Origin: Streptomyces sp. LUP47B
Lineage (GTDB): Bacteria; Actinomycetota; Actinomycetes; Streptomycetales; Streptomycetaceae
NCBI RefSeq assembly: GCF_001746295.1
Contig: NZ_MJAH01000031.1
Location: 1 to 64,000, forward strand
DNA length: 64,000 nucleotides
Reading direction: 5' to 3'
Below, in pieces: positions 36,037 to 45,074 of this stretch. Position 1 is the first letter of the stretch; every line of letters starts with the position of its first letter. A model generated the notes under the pieces. The model made no database searches. It saw only the letters and a list, made by a program, of their open reading frames with translations, and was not told the origin of the DNA. A program made the position numbers and the translations under genes.

Positions 36037-37281
36037 ATGAGAAATACCCGTACACGCTGGGCTGTTGGTGGCGCCGCGCTGCTGTCGCTCAGCCTGTCGG
36101 CGTGTGGCGGCAGCGGCTTCGACAGCGGCACCGACAGCCAGCAGTCGGCCGGTCCCGCCTCGATCAAGGTCCTCATCGCCTCCAGCGGCGACGCCGAGAC
36201 GAAAGCCGTCACGGACGCCGCCAACGCCTGGGCGACGAAGTCAGGCAACAAGGCGACCGTCACCCAGGCCCAGGACATCAACCAGCAGCTCGGCCAGGGC
36301 TTCGCCTCGAACAACCCGCCAGACGTCTTCTACGTCGACGCCGCCCGCTTCGCGACGTACGCCAGCGCCGGCAGTCTCGAACCGTACGGCGACAGCTTCG
36401 CGGGGAAGGACGACTTCTATCCCGCGCTGCGTCAGGCGTTCACCTACAAGAGCAAGCTCTACTGCATCCCCAAGGACTTCTCCACGCTGGGCCTGCAGAT
36501 CAACACCGCGGCGTGGGCGAAGGCGGGCCTGACCGCCGCCGACTACCCCACCACCTGGCCGCAGCTGGCGGCCGTGGCGAAGAAGCTCACGACGGGCAAG
36601 CAGGTCGGTCTGGCATTGGGCGACACACGTGACCGGATCGGCGCCTTCATGGTCCAGGCCGGCGGCTGGGTCACGAACAAGGACGCCACCAAGGTCACCG
36701 CGGACTCTCCCGAGAACCTCAAGGCCCTGAAGTTCGTCCAGTCCCTACTCGCCGACGGTTCGACCAAGTACCCCAAGCAACTCGACTCCGGCTGGTCGGG
36801 CGAAGCGTTCGGCAAGCAGAAGGCCGCCATGGCGATCGAGGGTAACTGGATCGCCGGCGCCATGAAGAGCGACTACCCGAACGTCAAGTACACGACGGTC
36901 CCTCTGCCTGCCGGTCCCACGGGCAAGAAGGGCACGCTCGCCTTCACTCAGTGCTGGGGCATCGCGGCCAAGAGCAAGCACAAGGCCGCGGCCATCGACT
37001 TCGTCAAGGCGATGACCGCGAAGGACAACCAGCTGACCTTCGCCAAGGCGATCGGCGTGATGCCGTCGCGGCAGTCCGCCCAGGCCGAGTACGTCGCCCA
37101 GTTCCCGCAGGACAAGGCGTTCATCGACGGCGCCGCGTATGCCCAGGCCCCGGTGAACGTCGCGAAGATCGACCAGGTGCTCGCCGACTTCGACACCGGC
37201 CTTCAGGGGCTGCCGGGCGCCGACCCGAAGCAGATCCTCGCGCGGCTTCAGAAGAACGCGCAGGCGGTCGTAGGCCAGTAG
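36037..37281 (+). CDS. Sugar ABC transporter substrate-binding lipoprotein
   Basis: A 414-residue extracellular binding protein. The ATG has AAGGAG about 8 bases upstream. The lipoprotein signal ends in the lipobox LSAC with Cys23, so the protein is anchored to the membrane surface. The family-1 solute-binding fold shows ASIKVLIASSGDAETKAVTD, PPDVFYVDAARFATYASAG, FTYKSKLYCIPKDFSTLGLQ and MAIEGNWIAGAM. It is first in an operon with two permeases and a GH13 enzyme; the cargo is probably an alpha-glucoside or maltooligosaccharide. Confidence 0.93.
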   Translation: MRNTRTRWAVGGAALLSLSLSACGGSGFDSGTDSQQSAGPASIKVLIASSGDAETKAVTDAANAWATKSGNKATVTQAQDINQQLGQGFASNNPPDVFYVDAARFATYASAGSLEPYGDSFAGKDDFYPALRQAFTYKSKLYCIPKDFSTLGLQINTAAWAKAGLTAADYPTTWPQLAAVAKKLTTGKQVGLALGDTRDRIGAFMVQAGGWVTNKDATKVTADSPENLKALKFVQSLLADGSTKYPKQLDSGWSGEAFGKQKAAMAIEGNWIAGAMKSDYPNVKYTTVPLPAGPTGKKGTLAFTQCWGIAAKSKHKAAAIDFVKAMTAKDNQLTFAKAIGVMPSRQSAQAEYVAQFPQDKAFIDGAAYAQAPVNVAKIDQVLADFDTGLQGLPGADPKQILARLQKNAQAVVGQ

Positions 37282-37332
37282 CCCGGATATCGCGGACAGT
37301 GCGGACACGAACAAAGCGAGAGTGAACCTGCG

Positions 37333-38586
37333 ATGAGTGAACCGAATCCCGGGCCCGCCCAGGGCCCGGGCGGCGGCCCGGCACCGGCCCACCCGGCAGG
37401 CGTAGCCAAGGCCGACACCCCGTCATCCGCGCTGCGCGGACGCCGCAAGGGCAGTGGAGGATCTGGTGGAAGTCGCCGCACGCGAACCCCCCGCGGCGGT
37501 ATCCGAGGCCGGGAAGGTCTGGCCGGCTGGCTGTTCGTCTCACCCGTCATCGTCGTACTCGGACTCTTCCTGGTCGTGCCGATCGTCATGGCGCTGTGGG
37601 TGAGCCTGTCCGACTGGAACGGCCAGGGCAGCCCCTTCTCCTCAGGCGTGCACTTCGCCGGCGCACAGAACTACGAGCAGATCGTCACCAAACCCGGCCT
37701 GGCGCAGAGCGACTTCATGACGAGCCTGCGCAACAACGCCTACTACGTGCTCTTCGTTGTGCCGCTGCAGACCGCGCTCGCGCTGGGCCTGGCTCTCCTG
37801 GTCAACGGCAGACGATTGAAGGGCAAAGGGTTCTTCCGTACCGCGTACTACTTCCCGTCGGTGACGAGCTCGGTCGCGATCTCGGTCGTCTTCCTGTTCA
37901 TCTTCTCCTCCAGCGGAGTGGTCAACGCCCTGCTCGAGAAGATCGGAGTCAACGGACCCGCCTGGTTCGCCGACCCTCGCGGCATCATCCATCTCGCCCT
38001 CGGCGCCCTGGGCATGAACACCGACGCGCCCCCGTCCGCACTCGCCGACACCACCGTCGGCGGCCTGTCCCTGTGGGACTGGATCTCCGGCCCCAGCGTC
38101 GCCATGACCGCGATCATCGTGCTGGTGGTGTGGACGACGGCGGGGACGTTCATGCTCATGTTCCTCGCCGCGCTCCAGGACATCCCCGTCGAGGTCGAGG
38201 AAGCCGCCGAGATCGACGGCACCGGGCGCTGGCAGCGGTTCCGCCACGTCACGCTGCCCATGCTCAAGCCGACCCTCTTCCTCGTCCTGACCCTCGGACT
38301 CATCGGCACCTGGCAGGTCTTCGACCAGATCTACGTCATGAGCCAGGGCAGTCCGGGCAAGACGACACTGACCCCCGCGTTCCTCTCTTACCAGACCTCG
38401 TTCATCAACAACGAGTGGGGACAGGGCAGCGCCATCGCCTTCATCCTCTTCGCGATCATCGTCGTGATGACACTCCTGCAGCGGTTCGTCCTGCGCGACA
38501 AGGACGAGGCCCGCGCCAGGGCCGCTACACGGCGCGCGGCGAGAGCGGCCCGCTCCGGGTCCGGCCCGACCGCGGAGACTGCCTGA
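37333..38586 (+). CDS. Sugar ABC transporter permease (MalF-like)
   Basis: 417 residues. A 60-residue cytoplasmic N-terminus rich in Gly/Arg/Pro precedes about six membrane helices (LAGWLFVSPVIVVLGLFLVV is the first). The loop that contacts the ATPase carries the EAA motif VEVEEAAEIDGTGRWQRF, followed by HVTLPMLKPTLFLVL. No ATPase gene is in the cluster; Streptomyces sugar importers of this class generally share a separately encoded MsiK-type ATPase, which is the likely partner. Confidence 0.92.
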   Translation: MSEPNPGPAQGPGGGPAPAHPAGVAKADTPSSALRGRRKGSGGSGGSRRTRTPRGGIRGREGLAGWLFVSPVIVVLGLFLVVPIVMALWVSLSDWNGQGSPFSSGVHFAGAQNYEQIVTKPGLAQSDFMTSLRNNAYYVLFVVPLQTALALGLALLVNGRRLKGKGFFRTAYYFPSVTSSVAISVVFLFIFSSSGVVNALLEKIGVNGPAWFADPRGIIHLALGALGMNTDAPPSALADTTVGGLSLWDWISGPSVAMTAIIVLVVWTTAGTFMLMFLAALQDIPVEVEEAAEIDGTGRWQRFRHVTLPMLKPTLFLVLTLGLIGTWQVFDQIYVMSQGSPGKTTLTPAFLSYQTSFINNEWGQGSAIAFILFAIIVVMTLLQRFVLRDKDEARARAATRRAARAARSGSGPTAETA

Positions 38587-38695
38587 TGCCCCGCACCCGT
38601 GCAGCGGCCCCCTGCCCACAACGCGGAACCGACGCAACCTCGCCCACCACCGCAGCCGCACCGGCGGCCACCCCCGACGTCCACAGAGGCACGCG

Positions 38696-39610
38696 ATGAG
38701 CACACATCCCAAGCTTGCCGGCAAAGACACCGCAGCGCCCGCAGACGGCCTGCACGCGACCCGTGGGAAAGGCAACCGCACACGACGCGGCGGCCTCACC
38801 CGGGCGCTCGGCTACACGGCCCTCGTCCTCGTCGCGATGCTCTACATCTACCCGTTCCTCATCCAGCTCGCGACAAGCTTCAAAACCGACGCGGACGCCA
38901 CCAACAACCCGCTGTCACTGTGGCCGCAGCACTTCACGACAGCCGCCTTCAGCCGGCTCGCCGAAGCGGACTACCCCCGCTGGTTCGCGAACTCCGCCAT
39001 CGTCGCGCTGTTCGTCACCGCAGGCCGCGTCTTCTTCGACTCCCTCGCCGGATACGCACTGGCCCGGCTGCGCTTCCCCGGCCGGGGCGCACTGTTCGCC
39101 GCCGTCATCGCGGTCATGGCCGTGCCCGGCGTCGTCCTGCTCATCCCGAAATTCCTCGTCCTCAACCAGATCGGGATGTACGACTCCTACTCCGGCATGA
39201 TCGTCCCGCTGCTCGCGGATGCCGCGGGGGTGTTCATCATGAAGCAGTTCTTCGAGTCGATCCCTGTCAGCGTCGAGGAAGCCGCCCGCATCGACGGCGC
39301 GAGCACCTTCCGGACCTTCTGGTCCATCGTGCTGCCGATGGCCCGGCCCGCACTGCTCACCCTGACCATCCTGTCGTTCCAGGGATCATGGAACGAACTG
39401 GGCCACTTCATCGTGTCCCGGCAGAGCCCGGACCTGAACACCCTCACCACCGGGGTCGCCTCACTCGTCTCCGGCCAGCTTGGCTCGGGCAACCAGTACC
39501 CGCTCAAACTCGCGGCCACCCTGCTCATGACCATCCCGGTGGCCCTCGTGTTCTTCGCCTTCCAGCGGCACTTCGTCCGCGGCGGCACATCCGGCGCGAC
39601 CAAGGGCTGA
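38696..39610 (+). CDS. Sugar ABC transporter permease (MalG-like)
   Basis: 304 residues with six predicted helices (ALGYTALVLVAMLYIYPFLI first). It carries the EAA motif VSVEEAARIDGASTFRTFWS-IVLP and the usual C-terminus FFAFQRHFVRGGTSGATKG. It forms the translocation pore with the MalF-like subunit. It begins about 110 bases after that gene, a spacer that is open in one frame but not protein-like. Confidence 0.92.
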   Translation: MSTHPKLAGKDTAAPADGLHATRGKGNRTRRGGLTRALGYTALVLVAMLYIYPFLIQLATSFKTDADATNNPLSLWPQHFTTAAFSRLAEADYPRWFANSAIVALFVTAGRVFFDSLAGYALARLRFPGRGALFAAVIAVMAVPGVVLLIPKFLVLNQIGMYDSYSGMIVPLLADAAGVFIMKQFFESIPVSVEEAARIDGASTFRTFWSIVLPMARPALLTLTILSFQGSWNELGHFIVSRQSPDLNTLTTGVASLVSGQLGSGNQYPLKLAATLLMTIPVALVFFAFQRHFVRGGTSGATKG

Positions 39611-39677
39611 CCGGGCCGGCGCCCCGAGTGATCAACCATCAACAACGCGTCTGTGTATTCCGACAGGACCGAGCCCC

Positions 39678-41345
39678 ATGAGCAACCCAACCCGCACCAA
39701 CGACGTCACGCACGACGCCGCGAACGACTCCTGGTGGCGCTCCGCGGTCATCTACCAGGTCTACATACGCAGCTTCGCCGACGGCGACGGTGACGGAACC
39801 GGCGACATCGCCGGCCTGCGCTCCCGCCTGCAGTACCTGGCCTACCTCGGTGTCGACGCGATCTGGATCAACCCCTGGTACCCGTCCCCGCTTGCCGACG
39901 GCGGCTACGACGTCTCCGACTTCCGCGACATCCACCCCGCCTACGGCACCCTCGAGGACGCCCGGAAGCTGCTCGCCGAGGCCCACCAGCTGGGCCTGCG
40001 AGTGATCCTGGACATCGTCCCCAACCACGTCTCCGACCAGCACGCCTGGTTCCAGCAGGCGTTGGCGGCACCGCCCGGCTCCCCGGAAAGAGAGCGGTTC
40101 GTCTTCCGTGACGGCAGGGGCGAGGGCGGATCCCTGCCCCCGAACAACTGGTACGCGGCCTTCGGCGGTTCCACCTGGACCCGCACGCCGGACGGCCAGT
40201 GGTACCTCCACCTCTTCGCCCCCGAACAACCCGACCTCAACTGGGACAACGCCGAGGTCCGGGCCGAGTTCGAGTCGATCCTGCGCTTCTGGTTCGACCT
40301 GGGCGTCGACGGCTTCCGGATCGACGTCGCCCACGGCATGGCCAAGGACCCGGCCCTCCCGGACCTTGGCCTGACGGAGTTCTCCGTCATCGCCGGCGAG
40401 GGCCAGGAAGGTCACCCGCACTGGGACCGCGACGACGTCCACGACATCTTCCGCAGCTGGCGAGTCATCGCCGACAGCTACCCCGACCCCCGCGTCTTCG
40501 TCGCCGAGGCCCACGTCCGCCCCGGCCGCCTGGCCGACTACCTCCGCCCCGACCAACTCCACACCGCCTTCAACTTCGACTTCCTCAAGTGCGCCCTGGA
40601 GGCGGACAAGCTGAGGGAGGTGATCGACCGCACGATCACCGATCTGGCGAAGGTCGGCGCCCCCGCCACCTGGGTCCTGTCCAACCATGACGAAGCCCGC
40701 CACGTCACCCGCTACGGCCGCGCCCACACCGGTGTCACGACCCCGATGCGCGACCAGGGCCACTCCACCGATCTCGCCCTCGGAACCCGCCGAGCCCGAG
40801 CGGCGGCCCTGCTGATGCTGGCCCTGCCCGGAGGCGCGTACATCTACCAGGGCGAGGAACTCGGCCTCTACGAGGTCGAAGACCTCCACGAGTCGGTCCT
40901 CCAAGACCCCACCTGGGAACGTTCCGGCCACACCGTCCGAGGCCGCGACGGCTGCCGCGTCCCCCTCCCCTGGACCGGCGACACCCCTCCCTTCGGCTTC
41001 GGCACGTTCGTGTCCGCCGCCCCCTGGCTTCCCCAACCCGACGCCTGGAAGTCCTACACCGCCGAAGCCAACCAGGCCGACCGCACTTCCATGCTCCAGC
41101 TCTACCGCTCCGCCCTGCGCCTGCGCCGCACCAACCCGGGCCTGCGGGGCGAGGAGTTCCGCTGGCTGGACAGCCCGCCAGGCACGCTCCTCTTCGAACG
41201 CGGCACCGGACTGCTGTGCGCGGTCAACCTCTCCGACCAGCCGATCCCGCTCCCCGACGCCAGCAGCCCCCTCATCGCGTCAGGACCGCTGGGCAAGGAC
41301 GGGGTGCTGCCACCGGACACCACGGTCCTGCTGCACCGGGACTGA
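39678..41345 (+). CDS. GH13 alpha-glucosidase/oligo-1,6-glucosidase-type enzyme
   Basis: A 555-residue retaining glycoside hydrolase without a signal peptide, so it acts in the cytoplasm on imported sugars. Regions I-IV of GH13 are present: DIVPNHVSD, GFRIDVAHG with nucleophile D216, FVAEAHV with acid/base E277, and SNHDE with D338. The N-terminus WWRSAVIYQVYIRSFADGDG is typical of the alpha-glucosidase/oligo-1,6-glucosidase/trehalose-6-P hydrolase group. It closes the importer operon; a strong hairpin follows at 41407. Confidence 0.94.
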   Translation: MSNPTRTNDVTHDAANDSWWRSAVIYQVYIRSFADGDGDGTGDIAGLRSRLQYLAYLGVDAIWINPWYPSPLADGGYDVSDFRDIHPAYGTLEDARKLLAEAHQLGLRVILDIVPNHVSDQHAWFQQALAAPPGSPERERFVFRDGRGEGGSLPPNNWYAAFGGSTWTRTPDGQWYLHLFAPEQPDLNWDNAEVRAEFESILRFWFDLGVDGFRIDVAHGMAKDPALPDLGLTEFSVIAGEGQEGHPHWDRDDVHDIFRSWRVIADSYPDPRVFVAEAHVRPGRLADYLRPDQLHTAFNFDFLKCALEADKLREVIDRTITDLAKVGAPATWVLSNHDEARHVTRYGRAHTGVTTPMRDQGHSTDLALGTRRARAAALLMLALPGGAYIYQGEELGLYEVEDLHESVLQDPTWERSGHTVRGRDGCRVPLPWTGDTPPFGFGTFVSAAPWLPQPDAWKSYTAEANQADRTSMLQLYRSALRLRRTNPGLRGEEFRWLDSPPGTLLFERGTGLLCAVNLSDQPIPLPDASSPLIASGPLGKDGVLPPDTTVLLHRD

Positions 41346-41730
41346 CGGACGGCGAGAGGATCACCACAGACGACATCCCACGCGCGCGCAGCCGCGCCCC
41401 CATGCGCCAGGGCCTGTCCGGTGTTCACTCCCCGCTGATCGGACAGGCCCTGGTCCATCTGTGGGCGCCCGGTGGAGCCAGGAAGCCCTCGCAATGACCT
41501 CATGAGTTCTGTGGACACCGGACAGCCCCGCACCCTGTCCATAACACTGTGCGCACCACTCCTGGCAAGATCGTGTCTTGGCTGGATCAGGAATGCCCTC
41601 GGCCCTTGGCATGACGCCGGTGGGCAGGGCATGACCACCGTTACGGCGCCTTTGCGGAGAAACGTCCAAAAATTTTGCGTTCTGTCACGAATGTGGGTGT
41701 GGGGTATGCGTGCCCGGCTACCCGTGCGCC
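41346..41730. other. Intergenic region after the sugar operon
   Basis: About 385 bases holding the operon terminator at 41407-41453 and, beyond it, the presumed promoter of the YihY/BrkB gene. No promoter element could be set with confidence. No other gene is recognised. Confidence 0.35.
41407..41453 (+). terminator. Terminator of the sugar-utilisation operon
   Basis: A perfect 14-bp inverted repeat, CCAGGGCCTGTCCG at 41407-41420 and its complement at 41440-41453, with a 19-base loop. It lies about 60 bases after the GH13 stop codon. Confidence 0.65.
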
Positions 41731-42789
41731 ATGGTGCGGACTTTGAAACGGAATGGAAGGCACGGCGGGTACGCCGCGGCAGGCCAGAGGGCCGAGACCG
41801 TGCGGGCACCTGAGGCCGGGCCGGATGAGCAGGTGGAGCGGCAGGCGCCGGATACTCCGACGGATCTACCCAAGCGCTCCTGGGGGGCGGTGCTGAAAGG
41901 CACCTTGAAGGAGTTCAAGAAGGATGAGCTGACCGACCGGGCGGCGGCACTGACCTACTACGGGATCCTGGCGCTGTTCCCGGCTCTTTTGGCGTTGATC
42001 TCACTGCTGGGGATCGTCGGGCAGTCGGCGTCGCAGCAGGTGCTGGACAACATCCAAAAGCTCGCCCCGGGCGCGGCGCGGGACGTGTTGAGTAACGCGG
42101 TCAAGCAGATGCAGGGCAATGCCGGGATCGGCTCGGTGATGGCGATCGTGGGTCTGGTGCTCGCGGTGTGGTCGGCGTCCGGGTATGTCGCGGCGTTCAT
42201 CCGCAGTGCGAATGCGGTCTACGACGTCCCGGAGGGCCGCCCGGTGTGGAAGGTGCTTCCCGTCCGCGTCGGCGTGACGGTGGTCCTGATGGTCCTGGCC
42301 GTCGTCAGCGCGGTGATCGTCGTGTTCACCGGCAGCCTGGCCCAGCAGATCGGCTCCGCTCTGGGGGTGGGCGACACCGCGCTGACGGTGTGGTCGATCG
42401 CGAAGTGGCCGGTACTGGCGGTCCTCGTCACGACCATGATCGCGATCCTGTACTGGGCGACGCCGAACGCGCGGGTGCGGGGCTTCCGGTGGATCACCCC
42501 GGGCAGTTTCCTGGCACTGGTGATCTGGCTGGTCGCCTCGGCCGGGTTCGCGCTGTACGTGGCGAACTTCGCCTCGTACAACAAGACCTACGGCACCTTC
42601 GCCGGAGTGATCATCTTCCTGGTGTGGTTGTGGATCACGAACCTGGCGATCCTGCTCGGCCTGGAATTCGACGCCGAACTGCACCGCCAGCGCGCCGTGG
42701 CCGGCGGTCACCCGGCTGAGAAGGAGCCGTACGTGCAGCCGCGGGACACCCGCAAGTGGGACGAGGAGGACCACCGCCGCCTCGACTGA
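41731..42789 (+). CDS. YihY/virulence factor BrkB family membrane protein
   Basis: About 352 residues with a charged cytoplasmic N-terminus, six membrane segments and a charged C-terminus. Family blocks are clear: KDELTDRAAALTYYGILALF, WSASGYVAAFIRSANAVYDV, PNARVRGFRWITPGSFLALV, YNKTYGTFAGVIIFLVWLWI and LGLEFDAELHRQRA. The family was once called ribonuclease BN in error and its transport role remains unsettled. A GTG at 41710 would add seven residues. It is followed by PAP2 debris and the holin-X operon, a neighbourhood often seen with stress-related membrane genes. Confidence 0.88.
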   Translation: MVRTLKRNGRHGGYAAAGQRAETVRAPEAGPDEQVERQAPDTPTDLPKRSWGAVLKGTLKEFKKDELTDRAAALTYYGILALFPALLALISLLGIVGQSASQQVLDNIQKLAPGAARDVLSNAVKQMQGNAGIGSVMAIVGLVLAVWSASGYVAAFIRSANAVYDVPEGRPVWKVLPVRVGVTVVLMVLAVVSAVIVVFTGSLAQQIGSALGVGDTALTVWSIAKWPVLAVLVTTMIAILYWATPNARVRGFRWITPGSFLALVIWLVASAGFALYVANFASYNKTYGTFAGVIIFLVWLWITNLAILLGLEFDAELHRQRAVAGGHPAEKEPYVQPRDTRKWDEEDHRRLD

Positions 42790-42859
42790 GGCGCCTGGCA
42801 ATGTCGCGGACCCCCTCCAGGGCTTGGCCCTGGCGGCCGCGGCGTGCCCGGCAACGGCG

Positions 42860-42992
42860 AGGCCGATCCATACCGGTGTGTGACAGCGGTACGCACTGTC
42901 CCTCCGACGTGGCCGCCGGAGCCGTGATCGGGCTGGCCGCGGCCGCCCCGGTCCGGGCCGCACCCCATCTGCCGTGGCGATGGGTGCTGTGA
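42860..42992 (+). pseudogene. PAP2-family phosphatase C-terminal fragment
   Basis: The frame ending at 42992 reads GTHCPSDVAAGAVIGLAAAA, then PVRAAPHLP. The block GxHxPSDVxAG is the last catalytic motif of PAP2 lipid phosphatases, normally GVHYPSD. No upstream PAP2 motifs remain, so this is a deletion remnant. Confidence 0.45.
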
Positions 42993-43065
42993 CGGGCGGT
43001 GATGCATTACCGGCGGGGGCGCCCGGGCAGCCGGCCCGACGGGAACGAAGGACAGGTGAGCACTC

Positions 43066-43485
43066 ATGACAGCAGATGGTTCTGCCCGCCCGGGCAGCAG
43101 CGCACAGGAGCCTGTGGGTGACCTGGTCCAGCGCGCGTCGCAGCAGCTGTCGCAGCTGGTCCGCGACGAGATGCGCCTGGCGCAGGCGGAGATGACCGAG
43201 AAGGGCAAGCGGTTCGGCAAGGGCGGCGGCCTGTTCGGCGGCGCCGGCCTGATGGGGGTGCTCACCCTGCAGGCCCTGGTGGCCACCGTGATCGCCGCAC
43301 TCTCGCTCGTCATGGACGTGTGGGTGGCGGCGCTGATCGTCACCGGCGTGCTGGCCGTCGTCACCGCGCTGATGGCGGCCCTCGGCAAGCAGCAGGTCAG
43401 CAAGGCATCCCCGCCGACGCCCGAGCGGACGGTGGACAGCGTCAAGACCGACGTGGCCGAGATCAAGGAGAGGGCACAGCGATGA
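43066..43485 (+). CDS. Actinobacterial holin-X (phage holin superfamily III) protein
   Basis: 139 residues. An amphipathic N-terminus (DLVQRASQQLSQLVRDEMRL, AQAEMTEKGKRFGKG) is followed by two close membrane helices (GAGLMGVLTLQALVATVIAA, VWVAALIVTGVLAVVTALMA) and a charged tail. This matches Phage_holin_3_6-type proteins, which in actinobacteria are housekeeping envelope proteins rather than lysis holins. The stop overlaps the next start (ATGA). Confidence 0.88.
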   Translation: MTADGSARPGSSAQEPVGDLVQRASQQLSQLVRDEMRLAQAEMTEKGKRFGKGGGLFGGAGLMGVLTLQALVATVIAALSLVMDVWVAALIVTGVLAVVTALMAALGKQQVSKASPPTPERTVDSVKTDVAEIKERAQR

Positions 43486-43949
43486 CCGAGAACACGCCGC
43501 AGGGTGATGGGGCAACGCCTTCGCCCGAGGAACTGCGCGAGCAGGTGGAGGCGACCCGCGAGGAACTCGGCGAGACCGTCGAGGCCCTCGCCGCGAAGAC
43601 CGACGTCAAGACCCGCGCGGCGGAGAAGACCACGGCCGTCAAGCAGCAGGTCGCCGCCAAGACCACGCAGGTCACGACCCAGTTGCGAGACAAGGCCACG
43701 CACGCGGCTCACGCGGTGCAGGACAAGACGCCCGAGCCGGTGCGTGCCAAGGCCGCCGCGGCCACCGAGCAGGCCCGCCACCAGGCCACGCACCTCGGCG
43801 AGCTGGCCCGGGACAAAGCCCCGGAACCTGTCCGTGATAAGGCCGGCCAGAGCCTGCAGGCGGCCCGCGCCAACCGCGCCCCGCTCCTGGCGGCGGCCGG
43901 CACGCTCGTTGCGCTGCTGCTCATCCGCCGCGCCAGGAGGCACCGATGA
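43482..43949 (+). CDS. DUF3618 protein
   Basis: 155 residues. The N-terminus SPEELREQVEATREELGETV with EALAAKTDVKTRA is the DUF3618 signature. A long alanine/lysine-rich amphipathic helix with two repeated DKxPEPVRxKA blocks (around 85 and 115) follows, and a single membrane segment (PLLAAAGTLVALLLI) with a basic end closes the protein. It overlaps both neighbours by four bases, so all three genes are translationally coupled. Exact role unknown; a membrane-shaping or anchoring function is plausible. Confidence 0.88.
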   Translation: MTENTPQGDGATPSPEELREQVEATREELGETVEALAAKTDVKTRAAEKTTAVKQQVAAKTTQVTTQLRDKATHAAHAVQDKTPEPVRAKAAAATEQARHQATHLGELARDKAPEPVRDKAGQSLQAARANRAPLLAAAGTLVALLLIRRARRHR

Positions 43950-44212
43950 AAGCCTCGAAGATCGCTTACAAGCCGGTCGGCCTGGCCATGGGCGCCCTCA
44001 GCGGCGTCCTGGCCGGCGGACTGTTCAAGCAGATCTGGAAACAGCTCGGACACGAAGAAGACGCCCCCGACGCCACCGACGAGCGCCGCACCTGGCGCGA
44101 GGTGGTCTCGGCAGCCGTCCTGCAGGGAGCGATTTTCGCCGGAGTCAAAGCCGTCGTCGACCGTGGTGGCGCCACCGCCACCCGCCGCCTGACCGGCACC
44201 TGGCCCGGCTGA
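43946..44212 (+). CDS. DUF4235 membrane protein
   Basis: 88 residues with the DUF4235 layout: KIAYKPVGLAMGALSGVLAG, a short acidic loop (HEEDAPDATDERRTWREVVS) and a second helix AAVLQGAIFAGVKAVVDRGG. It is the last gene of the overlapping holin-X/DUF3618/DUF4235 operon. Such sets are frequent in Streptomyces and are often linked with osmotic or envelope stress; no biochemical role is established. Confidence 0.88.
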   Translation: MKASKIAYKPVGLAMGALSGVLAGGLFKQIWKQLGHEEDAPDATDERRTWREVVSAAVLQGAIFAGVKAVVDRGGATATRRLTGTWPG

Positions 44213-44802
44213 CCCGCCCCTTGACGTCCCCCGGAGGTGGGTTTGCTCACCCGTTGCGGGCGATGCCCGTGGACCAGAGCCGATCTCAGCATGAGACAGG
44301 CCTGGAATGGGTGGGTCAATGCGATGCGAGTTCCGTGTCTGCGGCTCGGTCCCGGAGAACGCTGCGGAGACGGGTCCTGAGCTGGACACCGTGATGCTTG
44401 GCAGGCAGAGGTCTCCTACGGCACCGTCGTAGACGAGGCGCACCAGTTCGGCCTGCTGGCCCGCTGCCGCATGCTGGGGGAGGGGCCACGGAAATGCGAC
44501 AGCTGCCGCCTTGATCCGAGCGCGATCAGCGCCTGATCGCACATCACTCGGCCGTGCGTAGAGACACAATCGCTTCTGGCCTCCCGCCCGTTGACGAGAA
44601 GCTGTTGGGAATGGACGTCGTACCCAGCCGGATTCGTCCGGCGGGAATGTCTGCCCGGCCGGGTCTGTTGTGGAGGGCGTGGGAGTGAAGGGGACAGTGT
44701 CCCCGGGCCTCACCTATTGCCTGCGGGGACGATCGTTCGGCTGAAGCCCCGCAGAGCCTTTCGCCGCGTAGGCGACCGCCCTTCACCCCCACACGTACGG
44801 CT

Positions 44803-44834
44803 GTGGCCCTGACCGGAATCCCGGTCAGGGCCAC
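44803..44834. terminator. Hairpin, probable terminator
   Basis: A perfect 14-bp inverted repeat (GTGGCCCTGACCGG and its complement) with the four-base loop AATC. No gene end is close, so its owner is unclear; it could serve the decayed gene around 44900 on the minus strand, just beyond its end. Confidence 0.6.
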
Positions 44835-44907
44835 GTGCATGTGCCGGAGAGATCGCGTAGGCGCCCGTGGGCGGGCTCGCCGATCAGTAGTCCCCGGGGG
44901 GTACGGG

Positions 44908-45020
44908 GTCGCCAGCCCTGAACACGGCGCAGCGGGTGCAGGTGCGGCTGGGCCGTGTCCTCGTTCGCGTTGCGCCGGTACTCGGCGCAGTGCCGCGCCT
45001 TCCATGGGTACGGCACTGCG
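44908..45020 (-). repeat. Degenerate repeat, copy B (partner at 24425-24530)
   Basis: About 110 bases similar to copy A in the same orientation. On the minus strand one frame ends TCTRCAVFRAGDPVPPGDY with a stop near 44884, a natural-looking C-terminus with a CxxC pair. Another frame gives KARHCAEYRRNANEDTA. The two copies seem to be decayed paralogues of a small cysteine-containing gene, not mobile-element ends. Confidence 0.5.
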
Positions 45021-45074
45021 CCACGGACCTGGACCGTTTGCCAGTGAACCTGGATGGCCAGGCATGATCACGAC

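Larger units (their letters stand above)
44213..45074. other. Gap containing a hairpin and a duplicated gene remnant
   Basis: About 860 bases. Contents are the hairpin at 44803-44834, a small palindrome GGGGACA-G-TGTCCCC near 44691-44705, and repeat copy B at 44908-45020. A minus-strand stretch near 44470-44330 (ELVRLVYDGAVGDLCLPSIT) looks protein-like but matches nothing I know. Confidence 0.4.

Noticed and set aside
43066..43485. Prophage lysis holin
   Set aside because: No endolysin or phage structural genes are adjacent; the operon with DUF3618 and DUF4235 is a standard chromosomal set.
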